Shown here: positions 53,790 to 62,533 of the stretch, one piece after another
Layout of the letters: each line of letters starts with the position of its first letter
Numbering within the stretch: position 1 is the stretch's first letter
From: Bacteroidota bacterium
GTDB lineage: Bacteria; Bacteroidota; Bacteroidia; Bacteroidales; VadinHA17
Reading direction: 5' to 3'
Assembly (NCBI GenBank): GCA_029547705.1
Contig: JAKPOU010000020.1
Coordinates: 1 to 64,000, forward strand
DNA: 64,000 bases
Notes under the pieces: model-generated
Told to the model about the DNA's origin: nothing
Databases searched by the model: none
The model's input: only the letters and a program-made list of their open reading frames with translations
Program-made: the position numbers and the translations under genes

Positions 53790-53839
53790 ATAGCTGTAAA
53801 AACAGTAAAAGGGTGCCGTTATCTCATACAGCACCCTTT
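53790..53839 (-). terminator. Terminator of the DUF1573 gene
   Basis: Perfect 9-base inverted repeat: AAAGGGTGC (53808-53816) and GCACCCTTT (53831-53839), loop 14. On the minus strand it is followed by TACTGTTTTT. It lies 34 bases past the DUF1573 stop and 33 bases before the meaB start. Confidence 0.75.
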
Positions 53840-53872
53840 CAGGGTTAAACATCAGATCACGGGATCTGCATA

Positions 53873-54961
53873 TCATCTTGAAGCAGTCTGCTCAACATCG
53901 GCATTGAGCATAAGAACCACTTCGGAATTCTTCGGATCATTCGTATAGACATAGATGGCCTTGGTTACCCTGCCCTTGTAGCCTCCTGAATTGAAGGTCG
54001 CCTTTATGGAACTGGACTGACCGGGCCTGATGCCTTCTCCCTGGGTACCCTGCTGAATGGCAGTGCATCCGCAGGTTGACCTGACATGACGTATTATCAG
54101 ATCCCTCTTGCCGGCATTCGAAAACCTGAATTCAACATCTTTGGAAGTGGAACCGGCCATTTTTCCCAGATCAACGGTCGTGGCCTCAAGCTTGAACACA
54201 GGTGCATTTTCCAGGTCGCTTTTGGAAAGTGAGGAGAAATCTTCAACCAGATTGGCCGAAATGTAATAAAACACATTCTGCTGTGTCACGCCGTTGAGCT
54301 TCACCCTTACCATATCGCTGACATTGCCCCAGGCATTGTTTTTTGTGGCGTCATAGGCACCTTCTATAATACCTTTCTGGCCGGGCTTGAGTGTCTCCGG
54401 ACTGGCCTTAAGAGTCAGATGCTCCGGAACATTTTCAAATTCAACCTTTACAGATTCCTTCGAGGGATTGATAATCTGCATGACGCGTATTTTCTTTTCG
54501 GTCTTTTTCACATTGGTGAAAGCGAGATGATTGCTCTGAAACCTTACCGGACCAACAGGAAAGATAAACAGTTCTTCCATGGTTTTTTCCCGCGGAATAA
54601 CTTCTCCCTTCAGAGTAATAACAACAACCTGCGGTTTTGAGTTTGTATAGACGGAAAGAGTTTTGTTGAATGCTCCGGGCCGGTTCTGCGGATCATAGAT
54701 AGCGGTTATCTTCCCTTTTCCTCCCGGGGCAATCGGATGCTTGGTCCAGTCGGGAAGGGTACAGCCGCATGAGGCAATGATATTCTGTATCACCAGAGGG
54801 GAATTCCCGGTGTTGGTGACCTCAAAATCAAAGGTCTGACGACCATCTTCTTCCCTGAAAGAACCAAAATTGTGTTCAGTTTCGGAAAGCTTCATAACCG
54901 GTTGAGCCATCACCGAAACAGTAATAAAAAACGTTGTAATTATCAGACAGACTTTTTTCAT
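53873..54961 (-). CDS. DUF1573 domain protein (two copies)
   Basis: 362 residues with a signal peptide (about 1-19). Two DUF1573 domains (about 22-125 and 250-355) each show the ASCGCT/STCGCT motif and an Ig-like strand pattern; a middle beta domain (about 130-245) links them. DUF1573 is common in Bacteroidota exported proteins, probably ASH-like domains that mediate protein contacts. Function unknown. It has its own terminator. A TAAATTTG box lies 136 bases upstream on the minus strand (55097-55104), too far to be certain. Confidence 0.85.
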   Translation of the reverse strand: MKKVCLIITTFFITVSVMAQPVMKLSETEHNFGSFREEDGRQTFDFEVTNTGNSPLVIQNIIASCGCTLPDWTKHPIAPGGKGKITAIYDPQNRPGAFNKTLSVYTNSKPQVVVITLKGEVIPREKTMEELFIFPVGPVRFQSNHLAFTNVKKTEKKIRVMQIINPSKESVKVEFENVPEHLTLKASPETLKPGQKGIIEGAYDATKNNAWGNVSDMVRVKLNGVTQQNVFYYISANLVEDFSSLSKSDLENAPVFKLEATTVDLGKMAGSTSKDVEFRFSNAGKRDLIIRHVRSTCGCTAIQQGTQGEGIRPGQSSSIKATFNSGGYKGRVTKAIYVYTNDPKNSEVVLMLNADVEQTASR

Positions 54962-55223
54962 ATTACGAAATTGTTAGACACTTATAATATTTAACATTCC
55001 AATACGGTTTTTAGTATATAAACAACCCCGGTAATTGTATGGTTGCACTGGTTGATACAAAAATCAGACCGGAATGATGTTTGACATTAAACATGACAAA
55101 TTTAATAAACTTTACTATTTTAAGATATTTTAAACCGGAATATCATTAGTTTTGTTGCATAATAAGAGGGTTTTGGAACGGGATTTGAACGAAAAACCCT
55201 GATGTTTCACAAAGAAACAAGGA
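54962..55223. other. Divergent promoter region of the DUF1573 and long barrel genes
   Basis: A/T-rich 262 bases. Contains a plus-strand TAGTTTTG -7 box (55147-55154), an 8-base inverted repeat (55167-55200) in the leader, and a TGTTTC/GAAACA hairpin (55203-55219). No gene. Confidence 0.5.
55147..55154 (+). promoter_or_regulatory. -7 box for the long barrel gene
   Basis: TAGTTTTG fits TAnnTTTG; the predicted leader is about 60 bases and contains the inverted repeat AGGGTTTT (55167-55174)/AAAACCCT (55193-55200). Confidence 0.45.
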
Positions 55224-58200
55224 ATGAGAAACCGCCGCCTGCTGATAATAATCATACTTGCATGCCTTGCTCCGCTGACTGTAACAGGACAGTTCTACAA
55301 CGGACACCAGATGACATTCGGCAAGAACAGGGTGCAGTATTATGATTATTACTGGTCCTTCTACCGTTTTGAGAATATTGACTGTTATTTCAACGAATAC
55401 GGCCGCGATCTCGCCCAGTATACCGCCGATTATGCCATCAGGAAACTGGATGAGATAGAGGACTTTTTTGACTATAACCTCGAAAAACGGCTCGTTTTCA
55501 TTATCCATAAAAACAATAACGAGTACAGGGAATCCAATGTCGGCCTTGTCACAGGTGATGCGGACACCTATAACACCGGCGGATTCAGCAGAATAATAAA
55601 AAACAAGGTGCTGCTCTACTACGAGGGGGATCACGTTGCCTACCAGAAACAGATCGGGGCATCAATAACCGAAGTGATAGTGAATGAGATGCTTTATGAC
55701 GCCGATGTGCGGGACCGCATCAGCAGCTCATCCGTGATCACCATACCGGAATGGTTTATCAAGGGACTGGCAAACTATGTTTCATTCGGATGGGATGTTG
55801 AAACGGAAAACCGGGTAAAGGATGGCATCATGACAGGCTATTACAAGAATATAAACCATCTAGAATACGATGATGCCGTTTATGCCGGACAGTCATTCTG
55901 GCGTTTTATCGGTAAGGAATATGGCGATGCGCTGATACCCAATATTATATACCTGACAAAGGTATATAAGAATATCGAGGACGGCCTCCTGTATGTTATC
56001 GGCAAGAATGTAAAGGAACTGATGAAGGAATGGAAGGCATTCTACCGCAATGAGTTCGCTGACGATGAGGCGAAGCCTGACTATGACGGAAATGTCATTG
56101 CCCGTTCAAAAAAGGAACAGCTCTTCCAGCAGGTAAAAATCAGTCCCGATGGCAGGTATATTGCTTATGTGACCAACAACTGGGGAAGGAAAAGGATCAG
56201 GATCTATGATCAGACAACAGGCAAACAGAAGGTTATTTTCCGGAAAGAACCCAAATATGAGCATATCACAGATAATACCTACCCCGTAATAGCATGGCAT
56301 CCGAGCGGAAGGATCCTTACATACATTAACGAGGAAAATGCCGGAATGGTTATTTATTTCTACAGGACGGACGAGAAAAAGACTGAAAAGAGAAACCTTC
56401 TTTATTTTGACAAGATTCTGGATTTTTCCTATTCACCCGAAGGATCACGCCTGATTTTTTCCGGGGTGAAGGACGGCATAACCGACCTTTACCTGCATAC
56501 AATCTCTTCAGGAACAAACGAACAGATCACCAGGGATATAGCAGATGACCTCAATCCTTCTTTCCTGGAAGGGGAGGAAGATGTGATCATCTTTTCATCA
56601 AACAGGCTCAGCGACACTATTACCAACCTTGCCGATCCCTGGGAAAAAGTCGGAAACACCTTCAATCTTTTCACCTACAACCTTTCCCGGAGGGATAATA
56701 TTCTCACCAGGCTGACGGAAGGGCAATACATTGAGAGATTTTCCCCTTCGGGAAATATCAGAAAGAGATTTACCTACATCGGCGATGCCGATGGTATGAT
56801 GAACCGTTACTCCGCCACCTTCGACAGTGCCATAAGCTATATCGACACCGCCACCCATTACAGGTATTTTATCAGATCCGAAGCCCTCAGCGCCTATGAC
56901 CGCAATATCCTCACCCAGTCAGTGGACAGGGCAGAGGATAATTACGGGGAGGTGCTGTTCAACAAGGGAAAATACATGATCCGGAAAGGAAAACTGTCCG
57001 ACTCCCCCCCCCTGTCGGATCGTGAAAGAAAATTCAGCAACTTCAGAAAGGAGAAATCTGCCCTGCTCCACAGGGCAGACAGTATTGAACAACTCAGGCA
57101 ATGGCTTATTTCCGAAGACAAAAAAAGACGCGATACCCTTACAAAACCGCTGTATGAATATTACCTGACCAGTGAGCCCATAGATATTAACCACTATATC
57201 TTCGAAAAAGAAAAACAGAATTATTTCGAACAGCTCTGGAGAAAGGATTACATGAATATTGATCTTGATACGGGGCGGCTTAAACTGCCTCTTATAAGAA
57301 TCTACCAGACAGCCTTCTACAACAATTACATAGCAAATCAGATCGACTTCAGCTTCCTGAACAACACCTACCAGGTATACAGCGGGGGAGCTCCCTACTA
57401 TAACCCCGGGATAAACCTGCTTACCAGATTCGGGGTAATCGACCTCTTCGAAAATTACCGTTTGACAGGAGGATTCCGGTTCTCAGGCAACTTCGACAGC
57501 AACGAGTACCTGGTAAGCGCTGAAAGCCTGAAGGGGAAACTCGACAAACAATTCATATTCCACCGGCAGGGATTCTTCAGTTCAAATGATACCAGCTATT
57601 TCAAATCGCATACTCACAATATCTACCTGACCTTTTCAAAGCCCTTTACGCCCGTACTTTCGCTCAAGGGTACCGTTGCCTACAGAAATGACCGCCACGT
57701 CATGCTTTATTCCGACAACATGGTTGCCGTGCTCAACAATGATATCATTTCCCGCCACTGGGGAAACCTGAAGGGGGAACTGGTATATGACAACACACGG
57801 AAAAGAAATATAAATATTTATTACGGAACCCGCTTCAAGATCTTTGGCGAATACTACAAGGAGCTGAATTACAAAATGTCAGATATGATTGTGATAGGTG
57901 TGGACTACCGTACCTATATCAGACTCCACAGGGAACTTATCTGGGCAAACCGCTTTGCGGCAAGCACATCCTACGGACCAACCAGACTTGTTTACTACCT
58001 TGGAGGCGTGGATAACTGGATGGGAAATATTTTCAACAGGAAAGCAATGTTTGACCAGTCAATTCCTGTCAATCCCAATATGAACTATGGCTTCCAGGCC
58101 CTGGCTACAAATATGCGCGGTTTTATCCAGAATATCCGCAACGGCACGAGCTTTGCCCTGATAAACAGTGAGATAAGATGGCCCGTAATCAGGTACTTTG

Positions 58201-58505
58201 CAGGACACCCGCTTAAATCAAACTTTCTCAACTCCTTCCAGCTGGTCGGTTTCGGAGACATCGGATCCGCATGGGTGGGAAGAACACCCTGGGCGGGAGA
58301 AAATGCATGGGACAACGAAGTAATCCAGAGCGGTTCCGTGAAAGTGACACTTGACTCAAACCGGGAGCCGATAGTGGCAGGATTCGGGGCAGGATTAAGA
58401 GCCCAGCTGCTGGGATATTTCGTAAGAGCCGACTGGGCATGGGGCATTGAAAACAACTACATTCTCCCAAGGGTCTTCTACCTGTCATTCAGTCTCGATT
58501 TCTGA
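55224..58505 (+). CDS. Pseudo-gluzincin/TolB-propeller/outer-membrane barrel fusion
   Basis: 1093 residues with a signal peptide (about 1-22). The N-terminal part (about 40-290) has the layout of gluzincin (peptidase MA-like) domains, but the zinc motif reads VIVNEMLYD (residues 152-159) where HExxH is expected and PEWFIKGLA (175-183) where a Glu normally follows W/F; it should not be catalytic. Next comes a TolB-type propeller (about 300-540) with ISPDGRYIAYVTN, WHPSGRILTYIN and YSPEGSRLIFSG units. A linker leads to an Omp85/BamA-like beta-barrel (about 690-1093) with LGGVDNWMG, TNMRGFIQN and a terminal FYLSFSLDF. It is likely an outer-membrane protein whose periplasmic parts bind partners. 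Function unknown. Confidence 0.8.
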   Translation: MRNRRLLIIIILACLAPLTVTGQFYNGHQMTFGKNRVQYYDYYWSFYRFENIDCYFNEYGRDLAQYTADYAIRKLDEIEDFFDYNLEKRLVFIIHKNNNEYRESNVGLVTGDADTYNTGGFSRIIKNKVLLYYEGDHVAYQKQIGASITEVIVNEMLYDADVRDRISSSSVITIPEWFIKGLANYVSFGWDVETENRVKDGIMTGYYKNINHLEYDDAVYAGQSFWRFIGKEYGDALIPNIIYLTKVYKNIEDGLLYVIGKNVKELMKEWKAFYRNEFADDEAKPDYDGNVIARSKKEQLFQQVKISPDGRYIAYVTNNWGRKRIRIYDQTTGKQKVIFRKEPKYEHITDNTYPVIAWHPSGRILTYINEENAGMVIYFYRTDEKKTEKRNLLYFDKILDFSYSPEGSRLIFSGVKDGITDLYLHTISSGTNEQITRDIADDLNPSFLEGEEDVIIFSSNRLSDTITNLADPWEKVGNTFNLFTYNLSRRDNILTRLTEGQYIERFSPSGNIRKRFTYIGDADGMMNRYSATFDSAISYIDTATHYRYFIRSEALSAYDRNILTQSVDRAEDNYGEVLFNKGKYMIRKGKLSDSPPLSDRERKFSNFRKEKSALLHRADSIEQLRQWLISEDKKRRDTLTKPLYEYYLTSEPIDINHYIFEKEKQNYFEQLWRKDYMNIDLDTGRLKLPLIRIYQTAFYNNYIANQIDFSFLNNTYQVYSGGAPYYNPGINLLTRFGVIDLFENYRLTGGFRFSGNFDSNEYLVSAESLKGKLDKQFIFHRQGFFSSNDTSYFKSHTHNIYLTFSKPFTPVLSLKGTVAYRNDRHVMLYSDNMVAVLNNDIISRHWGNLKGELVYDNTRKRNINIYYGTRFKIFGEYYKELNYKMSDMIVIGVDYRTYIRLHRELIWANRFAASTSYGPTRLVYYLGGVDNWMGNIFNRKAMFDQSIPVNPNMNYGFQALATNMRGFIQNIRNGTSFALINSEIRWPVIRYFAGHPLKSNFLNSFQLVGFGDIGSAWVGRTPWAGENAWDNEVIQSGSVKVTLDSNREPIVAGFGAGLRAQLLGYFVRADWAWGIENNYILPRVFYLSFSLDF

Positions 58506-58520
58506 CCTTATCCGGAAGAC

Positions 58521-58550
58521 ATGCCGCTGCTATGTGTCATGCGGCATTTT
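58521..58550 (+). terminator. Terminator of the long barrel gene
   Basis: Stem ATGCCGC (58521-58527) and GCGGCAT (58541-58547), loop 13, followed by TTTT and an A/T-rich stretch, 16 bases past the stop codon. Confidence 0.6.
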
Positions 58551-58569
58551 AAAATAAAATTTTTTTGGA

Positions 58570-58577
58570 TACATTTG
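58570..58577 (+). promoter_or_regulatory. -7 box for the ferredoxin gene
   Basis: TACATTTG fits TAnnTTTG, with TTTT 19 bases upstream in place of TTTG. It lies 31 bases before the ATG at 58609. Confidence 0.5.
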
Positions 58578-58608
58578 GAAACTCAAAAATTCTAATACTA
58601 AAATAAAA

Positions 58609-58779
58609 ATGGCTTACAAAATCAATGAAGATTGCACAGCGTGCGGAACATGCCTGGACGAATGTCCGGTTGAGGCAATTTCTGAAGGCGACATCTACAA
58701 AATAGATCCGGACTTATGCACCGACTGCGGAGCATGCGCGGATGTCTGCCCGGTTGAGGCAATTCATCCTGAGAACTGA
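58609..58779 (+). CDS. 2[4Fe-4S] ferredoxin
   Basis: 56 residues, MAYKINEDCTACGTC... . Two complete CxxCxxCxxxCP motifs: CTACGTCLDECPVEAIS (C9, C12, C15, C19) and CTDCGACADVCPVEAIH (C37, C40, C43, C47). The two halves are near-repeats, as in clostridial-type ferredoxins. It carries low-potential electrons in the cytoplasm, for example to pyruvate:ferredoxin oxidoreductase or hydrogenase, which fits anaerobic metabolism. It has its own promoter box and a strong terminator, so it is a single-gene transcript. Confidence 0.95.
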   Translation: MAYKINEDCTACGTCLDECPVEAISEGDIYKIDPDLCTDCGACADVCPVEAIHPEN

Positions 58780-58802
58780 TGCTGTGTATTCAGATTAACT
58801 GC

Positions 58803-58834
58803 CGGGGCTGAAGCAATTCAGTCCCGTTTTGTTT
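58803..58834 (+). terminator. Terminator of the ferredoxin gene
   Basis: A 10-base stem CGGGGCTGAA (58803-58812) and TTCAGTCCCG (58817-58826) with one G-T pair and loop GCAA, followed by TTTTGTTT. It ends at the stop codon of the convergent GldB-like gene. Confidence 0.9.
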
Positions 58835-59856
58835 CAGTCGGGATCATATCCCGCCATCGTCAGCAGGCCCTGTATATCCCTTGAATCCATAAGATCACCA
58901 AGACTGATGTCACGGTTCTTCTTCATGGCTGATTCAACTATTCTGAATCCTGTCCAGACCGCTGCCCTTCCCGGTGATTCGTTCGTGAAATAGCTGGTGA
59001 AAGGTGCCGTTCCGGTAAGCTTGCGGATAACAAACTGATCAGTGCTGAAAAGAAGATCGTGTTCTATAAGGTACTGCCACATCTGCCTTTCATTGTTTTC
59101 GCAGAACTTCATCTGGGAGGCAGTGAAACCAAACAGCAGTGTGTCACTTATACCGGGAAGCATACATTTTTCAAAATATTTCAGCTTGCCTTCATGAAGC
59201 ATGACACTCAGCAGGTTTTTTTCAGGATAGTCCATGCTCTCATAATCCCATTCCGAAGCGCCCCAGCCGTACATGCAGTCAGGAACAAGGTTGAAGGGAT
59301 TCATCCTGGCAGCCACATACTGATAAATTTCAAGACGCGGATAATAGGGACTGTTCCTTCCAAGATACCTGTCAAGCCCTAAACCGATAACCGAATCGCC
59401 GGCAATGATACTGCTGTTGAAACCGGTAACACAGCTGATAACCGAAGGAACCGCCTTATCGGGAAAATGATAGAGATAATGCCTGAATGCTTCTTCAAGT
59501 TCCTTCTCATAGGGAGCCATGTCAGGAAAAACCCGCATTACTTCCTCATATACTTCATAATTCAGCCTGTCGGTGGCAAAGCTCAGAAGCGCGGAAGGAA
59601 AATCCGGATCATCTGTGCTTCCGGCATTGATAACATAGGCAAACAACTGCAGGAAACTGCCGTATTCCTCCCTTATCAGAGGCAATCCCTCATCAAACCC
59701 GGCAGGATCGGCCGAAAAGAGAGCCTGTTCAAACCTTTTTATCTTTACATCAGCCTCTATGGATGAAGTGTTCACTTTATAATGATTTCTTCTGCAGGCG
59801 CTTCCGGCTGCCATTAAACATGAAAAAATTACCGTGAAGAATATAATGTTTCTCAT
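58834..59856 (-). CDS. GldB-like gliding/secretion lipoprotein
   Basis: 340 residues. The signal ends in a lipobox (AAGSAC, cysteine 21). Family elements include VKIKRFEQALFSADP near the start, the central YHFPDKAVPSVISCVTGFNSS, and GLGLDRYLGRNSPYYPRL. GldB is a periplasmic/outer-membrane lipoprotein required for gliding in Flavobacterium and kept in many non-gliding Bacteroidota with type IX secretion; the HExxH-like site of related peptidases is not evident. Function here is inferred. Convergent with the ferredoxin gene. Confidence 0.85.
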   Translation of the reverse strand: MRNIIFFTVIFSCLMAAGSACRRNHYKVNTSSIEADVKIKRFEQALFSADPAGFDEGLPLIREEYGSFLQLFAYVINAGSTDDPDFPSALLSFATDRLNYEVYEEVMRVFPDMAPYEKELEEAFRHYLYHFPDKAVPSVISCVTGFNSSIIAGDSVIGLGLDRYLGRNSPYYPRLEIYQYVAARMNPFNLVPDCMYGWGASEWDYESMDYPEKNLLSVMLHEGKLKYFEKCMLPGISDTLLFGFTASQMKFCENNERQMWQYLIEHDLLFSTDQFVIRKLTGTAPFTSYFTNESPGRAAVWTGFRIVESAMKKNRDISLGDLMDSRDIQGLLTMAGYDPD

Positions 59857-60012
59857 GCCGTTATAAATTTGAAAATACGAAAGTAATTACTTTTCATTGT
59901 GATGGCAAAAATCCGTGCAGCAATAAATCTGGCTCAGTATTTGATCATTTGATAATGAAAATGAATGATCACCCGTGTGATGGAGAAAATAATCCGCATA
60001 CAAAGGAATGAG

Positions 60013-60771
60013 ATGAATCATACAGGTATAAAACCATCAGTCAAAGGATATATTGTACTGATTGTTCTGTTATGCATATCATTCCGGATTTCCGCCCAGA
60101 CTGATTACCGGAACACCGGTTTCAGCTCCCGGCGCGATAATTTCGCTCCCTCGTATGCATACTCGCTCGACATTCATTTCGATCCCGTAATAAGCTGGTT
60201 TTCCACAAACAGATATCTGATGCGCAATGAAGGCGCAATACCGGGGTCAAGCATAGGCATATCCCGGAGCAAAAATTACAGCCCGAACTACTCCTTCACA
60301 TCCGGAGTCAGTATCACCGACGCAGGGGGAAAACTCATCTGCCTGGAAAAAAAATATTTCAGGCTCAGGAATCCCCGGCACGAAACAGTCGCAGTTGAAG
60401 CAGGCGAACGAATTATTTACAGGATTAAATATTTCTCCGTTCCGGTTGGCATAAAACTAAGAACAGGCGAAACCGGCTACGGGAAAATATTTGCCGAAGC
60501 CGGACTGGACCCGAAAATCGTGCTTTCGGCCAAAGCCGACATCCCGTCTCTTAATATACGGGATAATAATGCATTTGCTGAAATCAGGGCCTTCAACCTT
60601 TCATACCACGTAATGGCCGGAACAGAATATCCTGTCATCGGAAACCTCTCTGCCGTCTTCGGACTCCGCTTTGAAAACAATTTCCTTGATTTCATACGGA
60701 ACAATAAGAATAAACCGGGTGAAATGGTAAGTCATAAATTGCTATCTTTCCGGCTGGGGATTAACTTCTGA
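60013..60771 (+). CDS. PorT-family outer-membrane beta-barrel protein
   Basis: 252 residues from the ATG at 60013, which gives a clean signal peptide (to about 29, ISAQ); in-frame ATGs at 59965 and 59980 are alternatives. The mature part is a small beta-barrel with alternating strands and a C-terminal Phe (FRLGINF). PorT-type proteins are components of type IX secretion or small porins in this phylum. nadE begins 8 bases downstream, so the pair is likely one transcript. Assignment to PorT rather than another small barrel family is moderate. Confidence 0.7.
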   Translation: MNHTGIKPSVKGYIVLIVLLCISFRISAQTDYRNTGFSSRRDNFAPSYAYSLDIHFDPVISWFSTNRYLMRNEGAIPGSSIGISRSKNYSPNYSFTSGVSITDAGGKLICLEKKYFRLRNPRHETVAVEAGERIIYRIKYFSVPVGIKLRTGETGYGKIFAEAGLDPKIVLSAKADIPSLNIRDNNAFAEIRAFNLSYHVMAGTEYPVIGNLSAVFGLRFENNFLDFIRNNKNKPGEMVSHKLLSFRLGINF

Positions 60772-60779
60772 GATTTCAT

Positions 60780-62432
60780 ATGAGATTTTCGGTCGCACAG
60801 CTGAACTACCATATCGGCAATTTTACTGCCAACAGGGAAAAAATCCGCAGGGCAATACAAAAGGCAAGGGAAGAAAAATCAGATCTTGTAATATTTTCGG
60901 AGCTTTCCCTGCCGGGATATCCTCCCCATGACCTGCTACAGCGTGATGATTTCATAGAAGACTGCAGGAAAGCACTTGATGAGGTTGCGGATGAATGCAG
61001 GGGGATAACCGCAATTGCCGGCTGCCCTGTTGTCAGTGACAGCTCCGGCAGCAGGAAGCTTCTTAATTCCGCCCTTGTCCTGTCTGAGGGAAAAATCCTC
61101 TTTTCTGCGGCTAAAACAGTGTTTTCCGGACACGACATATTCGATGAGCACAGATATTTCAGTCCCGGCAGAAACTTCCGGATCTTTCCGTTCAGGGGCT
61201 TCAGGATGGCGCTTACAGTCGGTGACGACATACGGAGTGAACAATTCCCCGGATCAGAATCAGGAGATACGGAAAACCATGCCTCTCCGGCTGTGTATGA
61301 ACTGTCAGGGCAACATCCTGATTTCATTGTCAACATTTCGGCCTTCCCCTTTTCATATAAGAAAACCGGTGAAAGGATTTCCGCATTCAGGAATAAAGCT
61401 GCCAGGTACGGTGTTCCGCTTATAAACTGCAACCAGACAGGAGCAAACACCGAGCTTATCTTCGACGGTGCATCCGTGACAATCAATGGCAAAGGGGATA
61501 TCTGCGGCATGCTTCCTTTTTTTGAGGAGGAGGTCAGAACCTTCAGTTCTGAAGATTTATTCCGGGGAATACATCATAATGATCATATACTCCCCGGTCA
61601 GCATGAGCTTGTATATAAAGCCCTGGTATGCGGAATACGTGACTATTTCAGAAAATCAGGGTTTAGCAGGGCAATCCTGGGCCTCTCCGGGGGTCTTGAT
61701 TCGGCGGTTGTGCTCTGCCTTGCAGCCGAAGCGCTCGGAAATGACAGGGTACAGGCTCTCCTGATGCCCTCCCGCTATTCATCGGAGGATTCCGTTACCG
61801 ATGCCCTCACACTGGCGGAACGCCTGAACATTCCATACAACATCATAAGCATAGAAAAGCCTTTCAGGGCCTTTGAGGAAGATCTCGCCCCCCTGTTTGC
61901 CGGTAAACAGCCGGATGTCACGGAAGAGAATATTCAGGCAAGAATAAGGGCAATACTTCTGATGGCAGTGGCAAATAAATCCGGAGCCGTTTTACTGAAT
62001 GCTTCCAACAAGAGTGAGGCAGCCGTGGGATACGGAACATTATACGGGGACATGGCAGGAGGCCTGTCCGTCATCGGGGATGTCTACAAAACTGATGTTT
62101 ACAGTCTTGCCCGCCACATAAACAGAAACGGGGAAATAATTCCGGAAAATATAATTGCCAGGCCACCCTCGGCAGAGCTGAGGGCTGATCAGCTCGACAC
62201 CGATTCACTTCCGGAATACAGCATCCTGGATCCAATACTTTACCAGTATATTGAAGAACAGAAAGCACCGGCCGCAATCACCGGCAGAGGCATAACACCC
62301 GGAATCGTATCAGATGTCATAGGAATGGTCAGGAACAGCGAGTATAAGAGATTCCAGGCCCCGCCGGTTCTGAGAATTTCCTCCAGATCATTCGGACAGG
62401 GAAGAATAATGCCCCTGGCAGCAAAATACTGA
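60780..62432 (+). CDS. nadE: NAD synthetase with inactive glutaminase domain
   Basis: 550 residues, the two-domain form. The nitrilase-type N-terminal domain (1-265) keeps E41 (FSELSLPGYPPHDLL) and K112 (AAKTVFSGHDIFDEHRYF), but the catalytic cysteine position is Gly148 in LTVGDDIRSE where the family has a CED-type motif; the following Glu is Asp. The NH3-dependent synthetase domain (about 280-550) is intact: PP-loop LSGGLDSAVV (302-311), MPSRYSSEDS and GDMAGGLSVIGDVYKTDVY. It should therefore use ammonia rather than glutamine to make NAD from deamido-NAD. The codon at 61221 is GGT, one base from TGT (Cys). Confidence 0.9.
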   Translation: MRFSVAQLNYHIGNFTANREKIRRAIQKAREEKSDLVIFSELSLPGYPPHDLLQRDDFIEDCRKALDEVADECRGITAIAGCPVVSDSSGSRKLLNSALVLSEGKILFSAAKTVFSGHDIFDEHRYFSPGRNFRIFPFRGFRMALTVGDDIRSEQFPGSESGDTENHASPAVYELSGQHPDFIVNISAFPFSYKKTGERISAFRNKAARYGVPLINCNQTGANTELIFDGASVTINGKGDICGMLPFFEEEVRTFSSEDLFRGIHHNDHILPGQHELVYKALVCGIRDYFRKSGFSRAILGLSGGLDSAVVLCLAAEALGNDRVQALLMPSRYSSEDSVTDALTLAERLNIPYNIISIEKPFRAFEEDLAPLFAGKQPDVTEENIQARIRAILLMAVANKSGAVLLNASNKSEAAVGYGTLYGDMAGGLSVIGDVYKTDVYSLARHINRNGEIIPENIIARPPSAELRADQLDTDSLPEYSILDPILYQYIEEQKAPAAITGRGITPGIVSDVIGMVRNSEYKRFQAPPVLRISSRSFGQGRIMPLAAKY

Positions 62433-62533
62433 GAACCCTTCTGCCGGCCCTTTCAGTTTCTGCCTCCATTTTGTCAGGAAAGGACTGCTGTTCCGCCCTC
62501 TCCGGACGGGTCATCATACAGATTCCCTCTTCC
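62433..62533. other. Convergent intergenic region
   Basis: About 100 bases between nadE and the murF-alr fusion; pyrimidine-rich, no clear terminator hairpin. Confidence 0.4.

Noticed and set aside
55175-55219. tRNA-like string (ggatttgaac and an anticodon-like hairpin) before the long barrel gene
   Set aside because: No acceptor stem or complete cloverleaf can be formed on either strand; the hairpins fit better as simple leader structures.
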